Source: Aralia elata
Lineage: Eukaryota > Streptophyta > Magnoliopsida > Apiales > Araliaceae
Assembly (NCBI GenBank): GCA_034770075.1
Contig: CM068385.1
Location: 43,050,721 to 43,114,720, forward strand
Length of the DNA: 64,000 nucleotides
Reading direction: 5' to 3'
Below the pieces are notes generated by a model that was given only the letters and a program-made list of their open reading frames with translations, was not told the DNA's origin and searched no databases. Positions 44,568-55,400 of this stretch are shown piece after piece. A program made the position numbers and the translations under genes. Each line of letters begins with the position of its first letter. Position 1 is the stretch's first letter.

Positions 44568-46280
44568 TCACGGGGTTTCCGCCAACTGATCTGCAATTCC
44601 CTGCCCTTTCATGGCCTTCTGAGTTACGTACACCATGTCGAACTGTTGTAAGATTAACTGCCATCTTGACAGTCGACAATTCAGCATGGGCCTTTCAAAA
44701 ATATATTTCATGGGATCCATTCTTGATATCAGGTACGTCGTATGCCCATGGAGGTAGTGCTGTAATCTCCCTGCAGCCCAGGCCAGAGCACAACAGGTCT
44801 TCTCGATGGGAGTGTAATTCTGTTCACATTGGCTAAATCTTTTGCTGAGGTAATAGATGGCCTGCTCTCGACCTGCCTCATTCTTCTGCCCCAGCATACA
44901 TCCCATTGCTATGGCATTTACCGATATATACATAAATAGAGGGATCCCATCCTTCGGGGGTACCAGCACTGGTGCCTCCGTCAGCTGCTTTTTAATGGTC
45001 TGAAAAGCCCTCTGACATTGCTCATTCCATTCTTGGGAAGCCCCCTTTCTTAACAGTTTGAAAATTGGTTCACATGTAGTCGTTAAGTGGGATATAAAAC
45101 GGCTGATGAAGTTTATCCTTCCGAGGAATCCTCTTATCTCCTTCTCTATGTGAGGTGCCGGCATATCCACAATGGCCTTAATCTTTGCTGGATCCAACTC
45201 AATGCCTCGATCACTAACCAGGAATCCCAAGAGCTTACCCGACTGCACTCCGAAAGCACACTTTGTTGGATTGAGCTTTAAATTATACTTTCTGAGTCGA
45301 TCGAATAGCTTTTTGAGATGGGTTATATGATCAGATTCTACCCTCGATTTTGCAATAATGTCATCCACGTAGACCTCTATTTCTTTATGCATCATGTCGT
45401 GGAACAGGGCCATCATGGCTCTCTGATAAGTAGCCCCCGCATTCGTGAGACCAAAAGCCAATCGTCTATAGCAGAAAGTGCCCTAGGGGGTGATGAATGT
45501 GGTCTTCTCCCGATCTTCCTTCGCCACCATTATCTGATGATACCCTGCAAAGCAATCCACAAAATAATACATTTCGTACTGGGCCGTGTTATCCACCAGG
45601 ATGTGTATGAAAGGCACCGGGAAGTTATCTTTGAGACTGGCCTTGTTTAGATCTCTATAATCTACACATACCCTCACCTTCCCTCCAGGCTTAGCCACTG
45701 GGACTACATTGGACAGCCATTCTGGGTAAGTGGATACCATAATGATTCCCGCCCTGAACTGCTTGATGATCTCTTCCTTCACTTTTAAGCTCCACTCCGG
45801 TTTCAACTTTCTTAATTTTTGCTTGACAGGCCTGAAACCCTCCTTGATGGGCAATCGGTGTACCACAATGTCGGTGGACAATCCGATCATATCCTCATAA
45901 GACCAGGCAAAGACATCCTCATATTGGTTTAGCAACTCAGTCATTTCAGCTTTTTGGCCGGGGGTAAGGTCCGTCCCTATCTTGAGTTCTTTTGGCCTGT
46001 CAGGGGTTCCGATATCTATAGTGATGGTTTGGTCTAAGTTGGGTTTGGGTTTATCCTCGACCCATCCTTTGATCTCGTCAGGCGCGTCGTCGTAATCTGT
46101 CTCGTCTTGCTCAATGCCCATCAAATCGAAATCGAGTTCAATGTCAAAATCATAATCATCATTCAAATTTGAAAGACCGTTTGTTAGGCAAGGATTACTC
46201 AAATTGGTACACCTGACATGAAACAAAATACTTGTCATATATAAGTTATTTTCCACGACGATCACATTTTCAGATAACAT
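44568..46280 (-). pseudogene. pol: TE-T reverse transcriptase and first RNase H
   Basis: The frame starts at about 46280 with an acidic region, then EWLSNVVPVAKPGGKVRVC-like and YRDLNKASLKDNFP blocks. TAG at 45483 stands where Trp is expected (TPWGTF). The palm continues with FGLTNAGATYQRAM and the intact catalytic EVYVDDIIAKSR. The first RNase H (45000-44568) is recognisable by YYLSKRFSQCEQNYTPIEK but its first acidic residue is not evident, as is common for this degenerate domain in Tat elements. A TGA ends it at 44568. Confidence 0.86.
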
Positions 46281-46377
46281 GAAGAAACGACATAATTATG
46301 CAAAATATAAAATAACAAACAAAAATAAACTTCTTCATTCTCCCATCCTCTGGGGTCTACCACCCTGATGTCGGGTT
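46281..46377 (-). other. Gap between TE-T G-patch region and RT, possibly intronic
   Basis: About 100 AT-rich bases without continuous frame separate a stop at 46378 from the RT frame. Related Ogre elements have an intron between protease and RT, so spliced sequence here is conceivable, but splice sites are not clear. Confidence 0.35.
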
Positions 46378-47202
46378 TTACCCTTGTTTGGATATTACTG
46401 GTTTCATGGTCCAATTGTCGACGGTCAGGTCGGATGAAATGCGCTGGATGAAAGGTGGCTTCACATCGGACACTTCCCCGATGATTACGGCTACATCGCC
46501 TGAGTCCCTCCTCTTACCTTCTTCGGGAATAATTAATCCTGCCCAATCGATGACAGGCACAACTTGTTGGGCTCCCAGTGACGTGACAACATTCGTCCCC
46601 TCTCTACAGCTTGTTAATTGTCCGGGGATATAACACTTGGTTTCAAACTCCTTCGCGACCTCCTGTAGGAAACTTTCCCTCTTGGCCGATTCATCACCTG
46701 CGGGGTTTAATCCCTCATCCCCTGCCTTAATCGCAGGCTCGCTAGTCCCTCGTTCATTGTCAATCTTGGTCATTGGATTTCCGGCCAATCGAATTGGGGC
46801 TGCACCCTGACGGTATCTCCGTGTGATGCCTCCATGATATCCCAGCCCTGCTTTACCTATCTGATGAGGTATTTGAATGGGCTCGGTGATTCCTTGGCTA
46901 CTCTTTCCTAATCCTTGTCCAGGTTGGAATTTCATTTTCATCATTTCTTTTGCAACGAAGGTGAGTTCTGGAGAGACCCTAGGTTTCATGGCTGGACCTC
47001 CCAGGCATCTGTAGTGGGGAGTGCTGATCTCCAGCGCCTGAAAGCTGGCAGGTGCCGCCGACTCGTCCACATTAATCACTGGTAGGCCATTTCTGGGAGG
47101 AGAAGAGTCATCACACTCTGCCGAGATCATTACCAGATTTCCATCGATGATTAATTTGATTTGTTGGTGTAGTGTGGAAGGAACTGCCCCGGCCATGTGT
47201 AT
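46378..47202 (-). pseudogene. TE-T linker with G-patch-like domain
   Basis: The 272-codon open stretch follows the protease in frame after a TGA at 47203 (Trp expected in GRPW). Around residues 85-125 it reads MKFQPGQGLGKSSQG, then IGKAGLGYHGG, the Gly spacing of a G-patch. G-patch motifs bind RNA or helicases and are known downstream of protease in some Ty3/gypsy and retroviral polyproteins. The C-terminal half has no recognised domain and ends at 46378. It would be part of Gag-Pol. Confidence 0.75.
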
Positions 47203-48051
47203 TCACGGCCTCCCCAATAGCAGGTTATAACTGGCTGCAATGTCTAGGACCTGGAAAGAGATATCAAAAGTACAAGGTCCGATTTCCACCGGCAATTCTA
47301 TCTCTCCAATTGTATCCCTCCGGGAACCATCGAAGGCTCGCACCACCACATGACTGGCCCGTAGGCGCTTGGGATTGATGTTCATCTTCTGCAATGTACT
47401 GAGGGGACAAATATTTAACGTCGATCTTCCATCAATCAGCACCCCATTCATGATATAACCTGAGGAGATTACCGCAATATGTAGCGGTTTTCGGTGCCCT
47501 CTTCCCTCCTTGGGGATGTCATCATCTACAAAGGATATTACATCACTCTCCAACAGATGGCCTATCAGCTGGCCGAAACCTTCCTCACTAATTTCCTTGG
47601 GCACGTATGCCTCCTCCAGGACTTTTGCCAGGGTTTTGCAATGATCGTTGGATGATAACACCAAGTCCATGATTGATGTCAGGGTCGACTCCTCATTTAA
47701 AATCTGGATCCCTCTTGTTTCCGGGTGATCCATCCTTTTCAAGAATTCTATGGCCTTTTCCTCGGAGATTTCTTCATTTTTCTTCTTTTGGCACCCAAGG
47801 ACACGCCCGGGAAGATACAAGGGGTTCCCCCTTGACGTCACGGAAGCACAACTGGCCGCTTCCTCTAGCACCCCCCTATAATTCCATGGTATCGTTTTTA
47901 GACTGCTGACCGGGAGCTGTGATCTCGCGGCAAGGATGAGGGGTTTCGGAGCTGCCAACTTGACAGGTCCCTCCGTGGTGTTTCTGCTTACACCCATCAA
48001 CCTAATGGGCGCTCCCCGTGCACTCCCGTGCTCATTTATCATGTTGATCAT
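47203..48051 (-). pseudogene. TE-T pre-protease and aspartic protease
   Basis: The frame starts one base out of phase with gag (extra G in the G run near 48118-48123). The N-terminal half is a linker, with EISEEKAIEFLKRMDHPE. The protease box is VLIDGRSTLNICPLS, where VLIDGGSALN-like sequence is usual, so a Gly next to the catalytic Asp is Arg. SYNLLLGRP closes the domain before TGA at 47203. An active enzyme is unlikely. Confidence 0.8.
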
Positions 48052-48107
48052 TTCATCGATTCTCTACACATAGTTCAACCTTGACGGCCCCTCGTCCTCA
48101 CTGGTCT

Positions 48108-49550
48108 CTACCACATTGACCCCCCTCCATCATGTCTAGGCAGGGGATTAACCTTGACGTTTGGGGAGTCTGGTTGTTCTACCACAATTTCCCCACTATC
48201 AATCAGGTTTTGGATTATGTGCTTCAACGTCCAACAGTCCTGTGTATCATGACCAGGGGAACTGGAGTGGTATGCACATCGCTTGCTCGGGTCAAACCTT
48301 CTTCCCTTTGGGTCACTCGGGGGTGCCAAACCAACTATCTTCTTTTGGGCTACTAATACCGCTAGTACCTACTCAAGAGGCTCCCCGAGCGGGGTGAATA
48401 CTCGATTTTGCGAGGCCTCATATCTCCTTCGCCCTTCCGCTCTTTGATCAGCGAAGTTAGGCTGTCGGGATGGACCTATCCTCTGTACCTGTACCGGAAG
48501 ATGGCTTTCTATTTTTCTGGATGACCCTTGCAGGATGAGGGAAACATCCTCTTCCTTCTTCTTTTGGACCCTCCGGGAAGTGCTGCAATAGTTTCCGTTC
48601 TGTATTTGTTCTGCAGCTATTTCCAAAGCCGTAAAATCCCAGATTTTGCCCGATTTCAACCCCATATCCACCATCTCTCCATGTTTAATCATTTCAGCAA
48701 AGGGTTTTCCAATCCCCGAGATGACTCGTTCATAATACGGTGCTTCTTGAATGTCTACAAAGGTCATCACCATCTCTGATTCGCTCATCGGGGGGTTCAC
48801 CTGTGCGGCCATGCCCCTCCATCGTTGCGCATATTCCCTGAAGAATTCCCTAGGTTGCTTCTTAACTTTTGTCATTTGGTACCTGTCAGGGGCCATCTGG
48901 GCCTGAAAGCTGTATTGGGTTAAGAAGGTATGGGCCAATTCCTCCCAGTTATGGATTCGGGCGTTGTCAAGGCGGGCATACCAAATTCTTGCCTCCCCCG
49001 TTAAGCTTTTCTGGAACAGCTGCATCCTTAACCCTTCGTCCTAGGCATAAGACCCGAGTTCTCCAATGTATATTTTCAAGTGTGTGTAGGGGTCTCCCTT
49101 TCCATTGTATTTTTCAAACTCGGGGACTTTGAACTTTTCTGGATATCTGGTTCCCGGGAAAACACATAGATCCGAGTAATTAACCCTACCCAGGGAGCCT
49201 ATGCCTCTTAGAGATTGCATGGTCTCCTCCATGTGTTTCATTTTCTTCTGAAGGTCGTTAGTGTCCCCTTCCTCTGGGATAGTAATCACTGTCCTGTTAG
49301 GTATGGGAACGGCCCTTGGGATGACGGGCTCGTCCTTGAGTTGGGGTTGGTCATCCCTAAACAGGTTTGCAACATTTTTAGGAGGATTCTGGTCACCCCC
49401 CGGTGGTGGAATATTGTGCAGTCCTTGGTTTGGCGGATCCTGTCTGATTGGGAACTGTTCTTTTAGCATTGTAGCCATTTCCATCATCTGCTTCTTAAAA
49501 TCATCAAACTGTTCCCGAGATATGGAACTATGATTGGGAAGATTAGCCAT
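48108..49550 (-). pseudogene. gag: TE-T gag
   Basis: The start is the ATG at 49550 (MANLPNHSSISREQ). The capsid domain runs from KFEKYNG-like VPEFEKYNGKGDPYTHLK through LTGEARIWYARL, HTFLTQYSFQ and EFFREYAQRWR. Near 48265 a knuckle-like CAYHSSSPGHDTQDCW is the C-terminal mark of Tat gag proteins. TAG codons at 49041 and 48369 interrupt an otherwise single frame, and a frameshift near 48120 separates gag from protease. There are few lesions for the length. Confidence 0.86.
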
Positions 49551-50304
49551 TTCAGAGGTAGAGACCTGGGCTTTCTTAGACTGCGAACGGGTTTGAGGAG
49601 CAATCCTACAGAAACCAGGGTTCGAAGTTTAGTCCCGGGGAATAAAAAATGTGGATGCATGCTAAAGCTGTAACTTTTGTGTTTTTGGGGTTTTTTAATC
49701 TTTCCTTGTAAAACAGAAAGTTAGTAGTCCTTTAATGCAATAACAAATGCTAAACACGATTTTGTTAAGCTCCCCCGTTGTTCCCTGCAAAAGATAGAGG
49801 TTAGTAATTTCTCTTGACAAAAAGGGAGGCATATATGAATGAGATCATGACATTTACGCGTGAAATGTAAAAAGGCATGAAGAGACTTTTCCTGCGTAGG
49901 GTTAATCTGAGGCTGACCTACCCTAGGGTTACTCTCACGGGCTTTTCGGCATGAAGGTTCCCAAATCTTCGCAATCTACTCGTCTGAGTCCTTTCGATTG
50001 GAGCGGATTTGGGTGGTGCGTTTCCTGAGCCATCTCCGGGGAGCAGCCCCTTCGAGTCCAGTAATAAGCAACCGACAGGTTCGCCTCAGGAGGAGGTACT
50101 CTCTCAACATACATTCACATTCATCGTCCTCACCGTATGCAAATGATTACTTAAAAATAAAGCAATTCAATCATTTATTTATTGGGCAAAACACACATTC
50201 ACACAATAAAAGTAAAAAATCAAAATATCGCACACACATACATTTTATGAATTTTAAAAGGATAGGATAGCATCAAGATTTGAACGCGGCTTAAGCCCTC
50301 TAAG
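49551..50304 (-). other. TE-T leader between primer site and gag
   Basis: No convincing coding frame. It has a mixed composition with a T run near 49690 and small GC-rich parts near 50030-50100. This is the transcribed leader that would hold packaging signals. Confidence 0.6.
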
Positions 50305-50323
50305 GTCCCCAGCAGAGTCGCCA
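50305..50323 (-). other. TE-T primer binding site
   Basis: Minus-strand TGGCGACTCTGCTGGGGAC, two bases from the LTR. I recall this form from Ogre/Tat elements, where it pairs with tRNA-Arg; the tRNA identity is from memory. Confidence 0.8.
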
Positions 50324-50325
50324 GC

Positions 50326-52381
50326 TGTCGACGCCGGTTTCTCGCCTCTCTTTCGCGATGTTGTCCTTTTTCGATTTTAGCCTTTGTTATTAGATGATGT
50401 TTGGAAAAGGTCGGCATTGATGTCGACGGGGTTTTGAAAGATCGTTTTTTATGATGAGCCAATTAACCAGAGTCGCCAGTTGGTATATTTTGAAATGGAT
50501 GTACCAACTCATCCGAGTTTCGTTTTTGTAAATCGCTGGCTCATATGTGACTCCGAATTAATTGGTCTGCGAACTGAGATTCATAGAGTTCGGGGGCTTG
50601 CTTAAGCGAGGGGAAGGTGTTAGGCACCCCCCGACTTCCGTGAAACACGGTTACCGCAATCTCGATGCTTTCCTATCCTTTGATTCGTAAAATGTGTATA
50701 CGTGCGCGTGTGTGTGTGCTTATGTGAATGTTGTGGTGAGTTCTTTCAGGAGAGGTGAAACATTTGGCATTTTATTGAGAAATCGTGTTTTTGTTTCGGG
50801 AATGTTTTAGAACGTCGTTTCCGTTAGTACGAGAAAGCTCCTTCATTCATGAGAAGGATTTGATTTTACTTGTCAAAACTATAAATCTTTATTAGGCGTC
50901 GTTTTGATAAAACGTGAATTCTCTTAAACCTTAACCGAAATAGGAATCGAGATTTATACGTTGCTTTCATAAATGATGGGAAATTTCTAGAATCTCTTTC
51001 GCCCTATGTATCAAGGTTTTAATAAAACGTTTCGTTCATTCATAAAGCCGCTTTTGGTGATGTTTGAAAATGATTTCCTTTGGCCTTCTCGTTTAATAGG
51101 AATCGACATTTATTAACACTTCCAATTTTTAGCCTCGTGATTCTAATAACCTAGCTTGTTTGATTTTAATAAAAAAAAACCTTCATCGTTTAACCTTTGA
51201 AATCATTTTTTTGTGTCACAAAATCTAATCAAGCATAAACACGCGTCAGGGCTATTCATGGGCATGTAAGCCATCGAAATATCCCCGAACGCCAACAATC
51301 ACATATTCCACTAATACGGGGGCCTTAAACCCGATTCTCGCCTTAGCGTCGTTTTAAGGCCCGACGGTTACATGTTACAAAACGAGCATCTTGCATCTAT
51401 CACATACATCAAAACGTCCATCATCGGATTTGGACCACGGGGTCGCATTCCTAGGCTCACACGAGATTAATACATGCCCACAAAATGAATACTACATAAC
51501 TAACCAACCCGAATTTATCTAATATACCATGATATCCGAAAATGACAATCTAAGTAAATTACACCCAATGAATCACCATAAACAAGCTAGAAATTTCATC
51601 AATTGGATATCCTCGGGTTATTAGGAAGAATTTTGTTCCGATGGAACCCTCACTAATGATCCCTAATCCATGATTGTTCAACAAGATACATGAAAGTTAC
51701 ATCTAATTTAACCAATCAATATGATATGAATTGCTAGAACAAATAGAAATTTTCACCTTGCAATTGATCTCAAATGGATGTGAACTTGTGTATTTGAATA
51801 GGATAAGGAGTGTATTTGATACAATCAAAATCAAAAGAATTAAAATCTCACTTTTTTCTCTCTTTTTTTCCTATTTGATTGCAAAATTTCTCTCTTTTTT
51901 CTCTCTATTTCTGTGCTTCTTGCTGCTGGATTCTCCTTCTTCTCCAAAATTTCTTCCAACTCTCTCCTCCCTGTATGCTGCACGAAACTGAGCTGAAATA
52001 GGCTGGCTGGCCACCTGCCTTCCACTCGCCTGATTTCGAGTTCCGTGTTTCGAGTTCCGTGTTTTCAAAAGGCGCACTATTTGGCCGCAGATCAATCCGC
52101 GGCTGGACGGTTTGACTTTCTCGATTTTCATGCCGTAGCGTCGGTTTTCGCTGACAGGCTCGTATTTTGCAGTCCGGGAATTTCCGGGAGACGTGCCACC
52201 TCATTCGGGAATGCCTGCTTCGGACGGCCTTATTATCACGTCAGCCTTGGTCGCCAATCATTGCGGTGGGGTTGGACGAGCGCACTTGGGCCCATTCCTT
52301 CGCTCCCGCAAGCCGGTTCAATTGACGATTTGGCCCTCCTGTCATGGTTAGTACAGGGAACGCAAAAATTGGGTGTCTACA
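50326..52381 (-). repeat. TE-T 5' LTR
   Basis: Same ends as the left LTR, 2056 bases, with about 25 visible differences including the loss of a 19-base segment near 52130 and a shorter GT run (about 50704-50718). Confidence 0.92.
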
Positions 52382-52587
52382 AATCTAATAGAGATTATTA
52401 GCCTCACAATAATTAGTTAACATTAATAAATTCTTTTCTTAATAAATCATTTCTTTAATAAATAAACAAGAAGTCATTTTATCACACCACTACCAAAATG
52501 GTAGATTACGTATACTCATATTCGAATAAATATTCAACTTAAATAGAAAAGTCAATATTAATATTTTCAAAATTCTCGGGTATTACA
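52382..52587 (-). repeat. Start of the minus-oriented chromovirus-type LTR
   Basis: On the minus strand it begins TGTAATACCCGAGAATTTTG at 52587 and continues at 41609 once TE-T and one AATCT are removed. The five bases beyond the end (GGAAC) are already TE-D gag coding sequence and are not found next to the other end. Confidence 0.65.
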
Positions 52588-53489
52588 GGAACTATAGATC
52601 CGATTGAAGCCCATACATGGGTAGAGCAGATGGAGAAGGTGTTCGAGGTCGCATGAGTGGCCGAAGAAAAAAAGACTGGATTTGCCATTTTCATGATGAA
52701 AGGCGCGGCAAATTACTGGTGGAAGGCAAACAAGGGCCGAGCTGGGGAAGGCGTAGTTTCATGGGCTCGTTTTAAAGAGTTATTCTTCGAGAACTACTTC
52801 CCAGAAAGTATACAAGAAAGCATGGAGGTAAAGTTTTTGGAACTCAAGCAAGGGAATATGTCAGTCGCAGAGTATGCAACAAAATTTAATGAGTTGGCTA
52901 GATTTTACCCACACCAGGTGGATTCTAAGGCCAGGAAGGCACGGAGATTTGATCAAGGACTGAAACCATGGGTATATAGCAGGGTTGCGGTTCTGCGGAT
53001 TGGCACGTTTTTAACACTCCTGGAGAGAGCAATCATCGCCGAAAGAGGAAATGAAGCGTTGGTAAAATATAATCAGGACAAAAAAAAAAGAAGAGTCACG
53101 AGGGAAAAAAAGGAGGAAGCAGTGGAGGAAGTAACCAAAATAAGAGGAAATGGAATGACAACCAGGCTTCGGAAGGCAGCAAGTCTGGAGGAGAAGCTAA
53201 GAAAGGGAACAAATGCGATAAGTGCGGGAGAAATCACTCTGGGAGTGTATAAAAGGCAAGGGTGTTTGATACAATTGTGGACAACAAGGGCACATTGCTC
53301 CTCAGTGTCCGAAAAGGTAAGAAAGGAGGGTGTTTTTCATGTAGTGCATCAGATCACCAGATTAAGGACTGCCCAAAGAGGAAAAGTGATACAGCCAGTG
53401 ACAACAAGGGCAACAACAATAAGCTGTCAATTGGAGGGCCAGCTAATCAAGCAAATAGACCGACGACGCGCACATTCAACATGATCATA
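52588..53489 (+). pseudogene. gag: TE-D gag, N-terminally truncated
   Basis: Directly after the LTR the frame reads TIDPIEAHTWVEQMEKVFE, the middle of a chromovirus gag; the N-terminal part is gone. The capsid domain continues through AANYWWKANKGRAG, FLELKQGNMSVAEY and RRFDQGLKPW to about 53060. TGA for Arg stands at 52654. A frame change falls in an A run near 53081-53090. The knuckle region is damaged: the later CFSCSASDHQIKDC (about 53330-53370) is intact, the one before it is split between frames. TAA near 53490 (Gln expected) ends it before protease. Confidence 0.85.
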
Positions 53490-55077
53490 TAAGATGTAGT
53501 GGAATCGAAGGACGTGGTGCCAGGTATTATTCCGATCAATAATATCAATGCATATGTATTATTTGATTCAGGTGCTACCTGTTCTTTTATTTCGGAAGAT
53601 TTTGCTAAACGGTTAGGCTTACCTCATGAAAAACTAGAGAACCCCATAAACGTAGAAATAGCCAATAAAGAAATTATCCCCGTAGATTACATTCATATGA
53701 ACTGTTGTGCTGAACTAAGAGGGTATAAATTTGGCATGAATTTGATCCCGATTCAATTGGGAGAGTTTAATGTAATTCTTGGAATGAATTGGTTGTCTAA
53801 TCATGGAGCTGTAATTGACTGCCTAAAGAAATGCATACACATGAAGACTCCAAATAAGTCGAAGGTTGTATTTTATGGTAGTGAATCGCTGAGACAATCT
53901 TGTTGTCTGACGATAATGCAAGCAAAGAGATTGTTAAGGAAGGGTTGCATAGGTTATCTAGCTAATGTGGTTGATACTCAAAGAGTAAGGGGTGAACTGG
54001 GTCAGATATCTGTCGTAAGGGAATTCTCTAATGTTTTCCCAGATGAGTTATCGGGTTTGCCGCCGGATAGAGAGGTAGAGTTTGTAATTGACTTGGTACC
54101 GGGAGCAACACCGATATCCAAGGCACCGTACCGAATGGCTTCGGTAGAGATGAAAGAATTGTTGGTACAACTGTAGGAGTTGTTAGATAAGGGTTATATT
54201 CGACCAAGCGTGTCTCCGTGGGGAGCTCCAGTATTGTTCGTAAAGAAGAAGGATGGATTGCTAAGGCTTTGTATCGACTACAGGGAGCTGAACAAAGTTA
54301 CTATTAAGAACAAGTATCTATTGCCCAGAATTGACGATTTATTTGATCAATTGAAGGGAGCGAAATACTTTATGAAGATCGACTTGAGGATTGGCTATCA
54401 CCAACTAAAAGTGAGGAAGGAGGATATTCTGAAGACAACATTCAGATCTCGATATGGACTTTTTGAGTTTCTGGTGATGGCGTTTGGATTGACAAATGCG
54501 CTAGCAGCATTTCATGGACATGATGAACAGAGTGGTCAAGCAGCACTTGGACAAGCTTGTTGTCGTGTTCATTAATGACATTTTGGTTTACTTGAAGACG
54601 GAGGAGGAACATGTTAAACATCTGAGGATAGCACTAGAAACTTTGAGAAGGGAGAAGCTGTATGCAAAATTTTTTAAGTGCGAATTTTGGCTGCAGAGGG
54701 TGCAGTTTTTGGGGCATGTCATCGACAAGGATGGTGTTTCGGTGGATCTAGCAAAAGTGGAGGCAATTATCAGCTGGGAGCAGCCGAAGACGCTGACGGA
54801 GATTAGAAGTTTCTTGGGATTAGCGGAATACTATCAGAGATTCATTCAGGACTTTTCAAAGATAGCATCGCCGTTAACCAATCTGACCAGAAAGACGGTT
54901 AAGTTTGTATGGACGGAGAAATGTGAAGCGAGTTTCTTAGAATTAAAGAAGAGGCTTAGTGAAGCACCTGTGTTGTCTCTACACGATAATACAGGGGGAT
55001 TTATAGTGTATAGTGATGTGTCACATAAGGGTTTGGGTTGTGTACTGATGCAATATGGCAAAGTCATTGCGTAGCAT
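53490..55077 (+). pseudogene. pol: TE-D protease and reverse transcriptase, inactive
   Basis: The protease box LFDSGATCSFISEDF is near 53555-53600 and VILGMNWLSNHG near 53775. The linker GLPPDREVEFVIDLVPG leads to RT. TAG for Gln at 54174 interrupts the frame; SVSPWGAPVLFVKKKDG and LCIDYRELNKVT follow. A one-base insertion in the TTTCATGG sequence near 54511 shifts the frame. The catalytic motif reads VVFINDILVY where FIDDIL is normal, so the first active-site Asp is Asn. EIRSFLGLAEYYQRFI and the start of RNase H follow before another frame change at about 55073. The RT is expected to be dead. Confidence 0.88.
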
Positions 55078-55400
55078 CACGCCAGCTGAAAGACTACGGG
55101 AAGGGGTATCCGACTCATGATTTGGAGTTAGCAACAGTGGTTTTTGCCTTAAAGGTATAGAGGCACTATTTATATAGAGAGAAGTATGAGATATACACAG
55201 ACCATAAAAGTCTGAAGTATATCTTCACTCAGAAGGAGCTGAATATGAGGCAGCGACGATGGTTGGAATTAATCAAAGATTACAATTGTAAAATTCTGTA
55301 CCATCCGGGTAAAGCGAATGTTGTGGCAGATGCCTTGAGCAGGAAAGGCATGGAGAAGTTATTGATGTTAACAACTCAGTAAGAGTTGGTTAAAGAATTG
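55073..55400 (+). pseudogene. TE-D RNase H
   Basis: In the frame after the one-base loss near 55073 it reads ASRQLKDYGKGYPTHDLEL, VVFALK, a TAG for Trp, RHYLYREKYEIYTDHKSLKY and ANVVADALSRK. These are the usual gypsy RNase H blocks, with the YTDHKSL Asp present. Stops follow at 55381 and 55411, each at a likely Gln or similar codon. Confidence 0.8.

Larger units (their letters stand above)
41610..52381 (-). mobile_element. TE-T: Tat-lineage Ty3/gypsy element lacking the integrase core
   Basis: 10.77 kb with perfect duplications AATCT (41605-41609 and 52382-52386) and LTRs of about 2.07 kb that look about 99 percent identical by eye. On the minus strand: 5' LTR, primer site TGGCGACTCTGCTGGGGAC, leader, gag, protease, a G-patch region, RT with first RNase H, a second archaeal-type RNase H, and only the start of integrase before the polypurine tract and 3' LTR. 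The second RNase H is the hallmark of the Tat lineage. The clean ends show that it inserted as a deletion derivative, using integrase from elsewhere. Confidence 0.9.
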
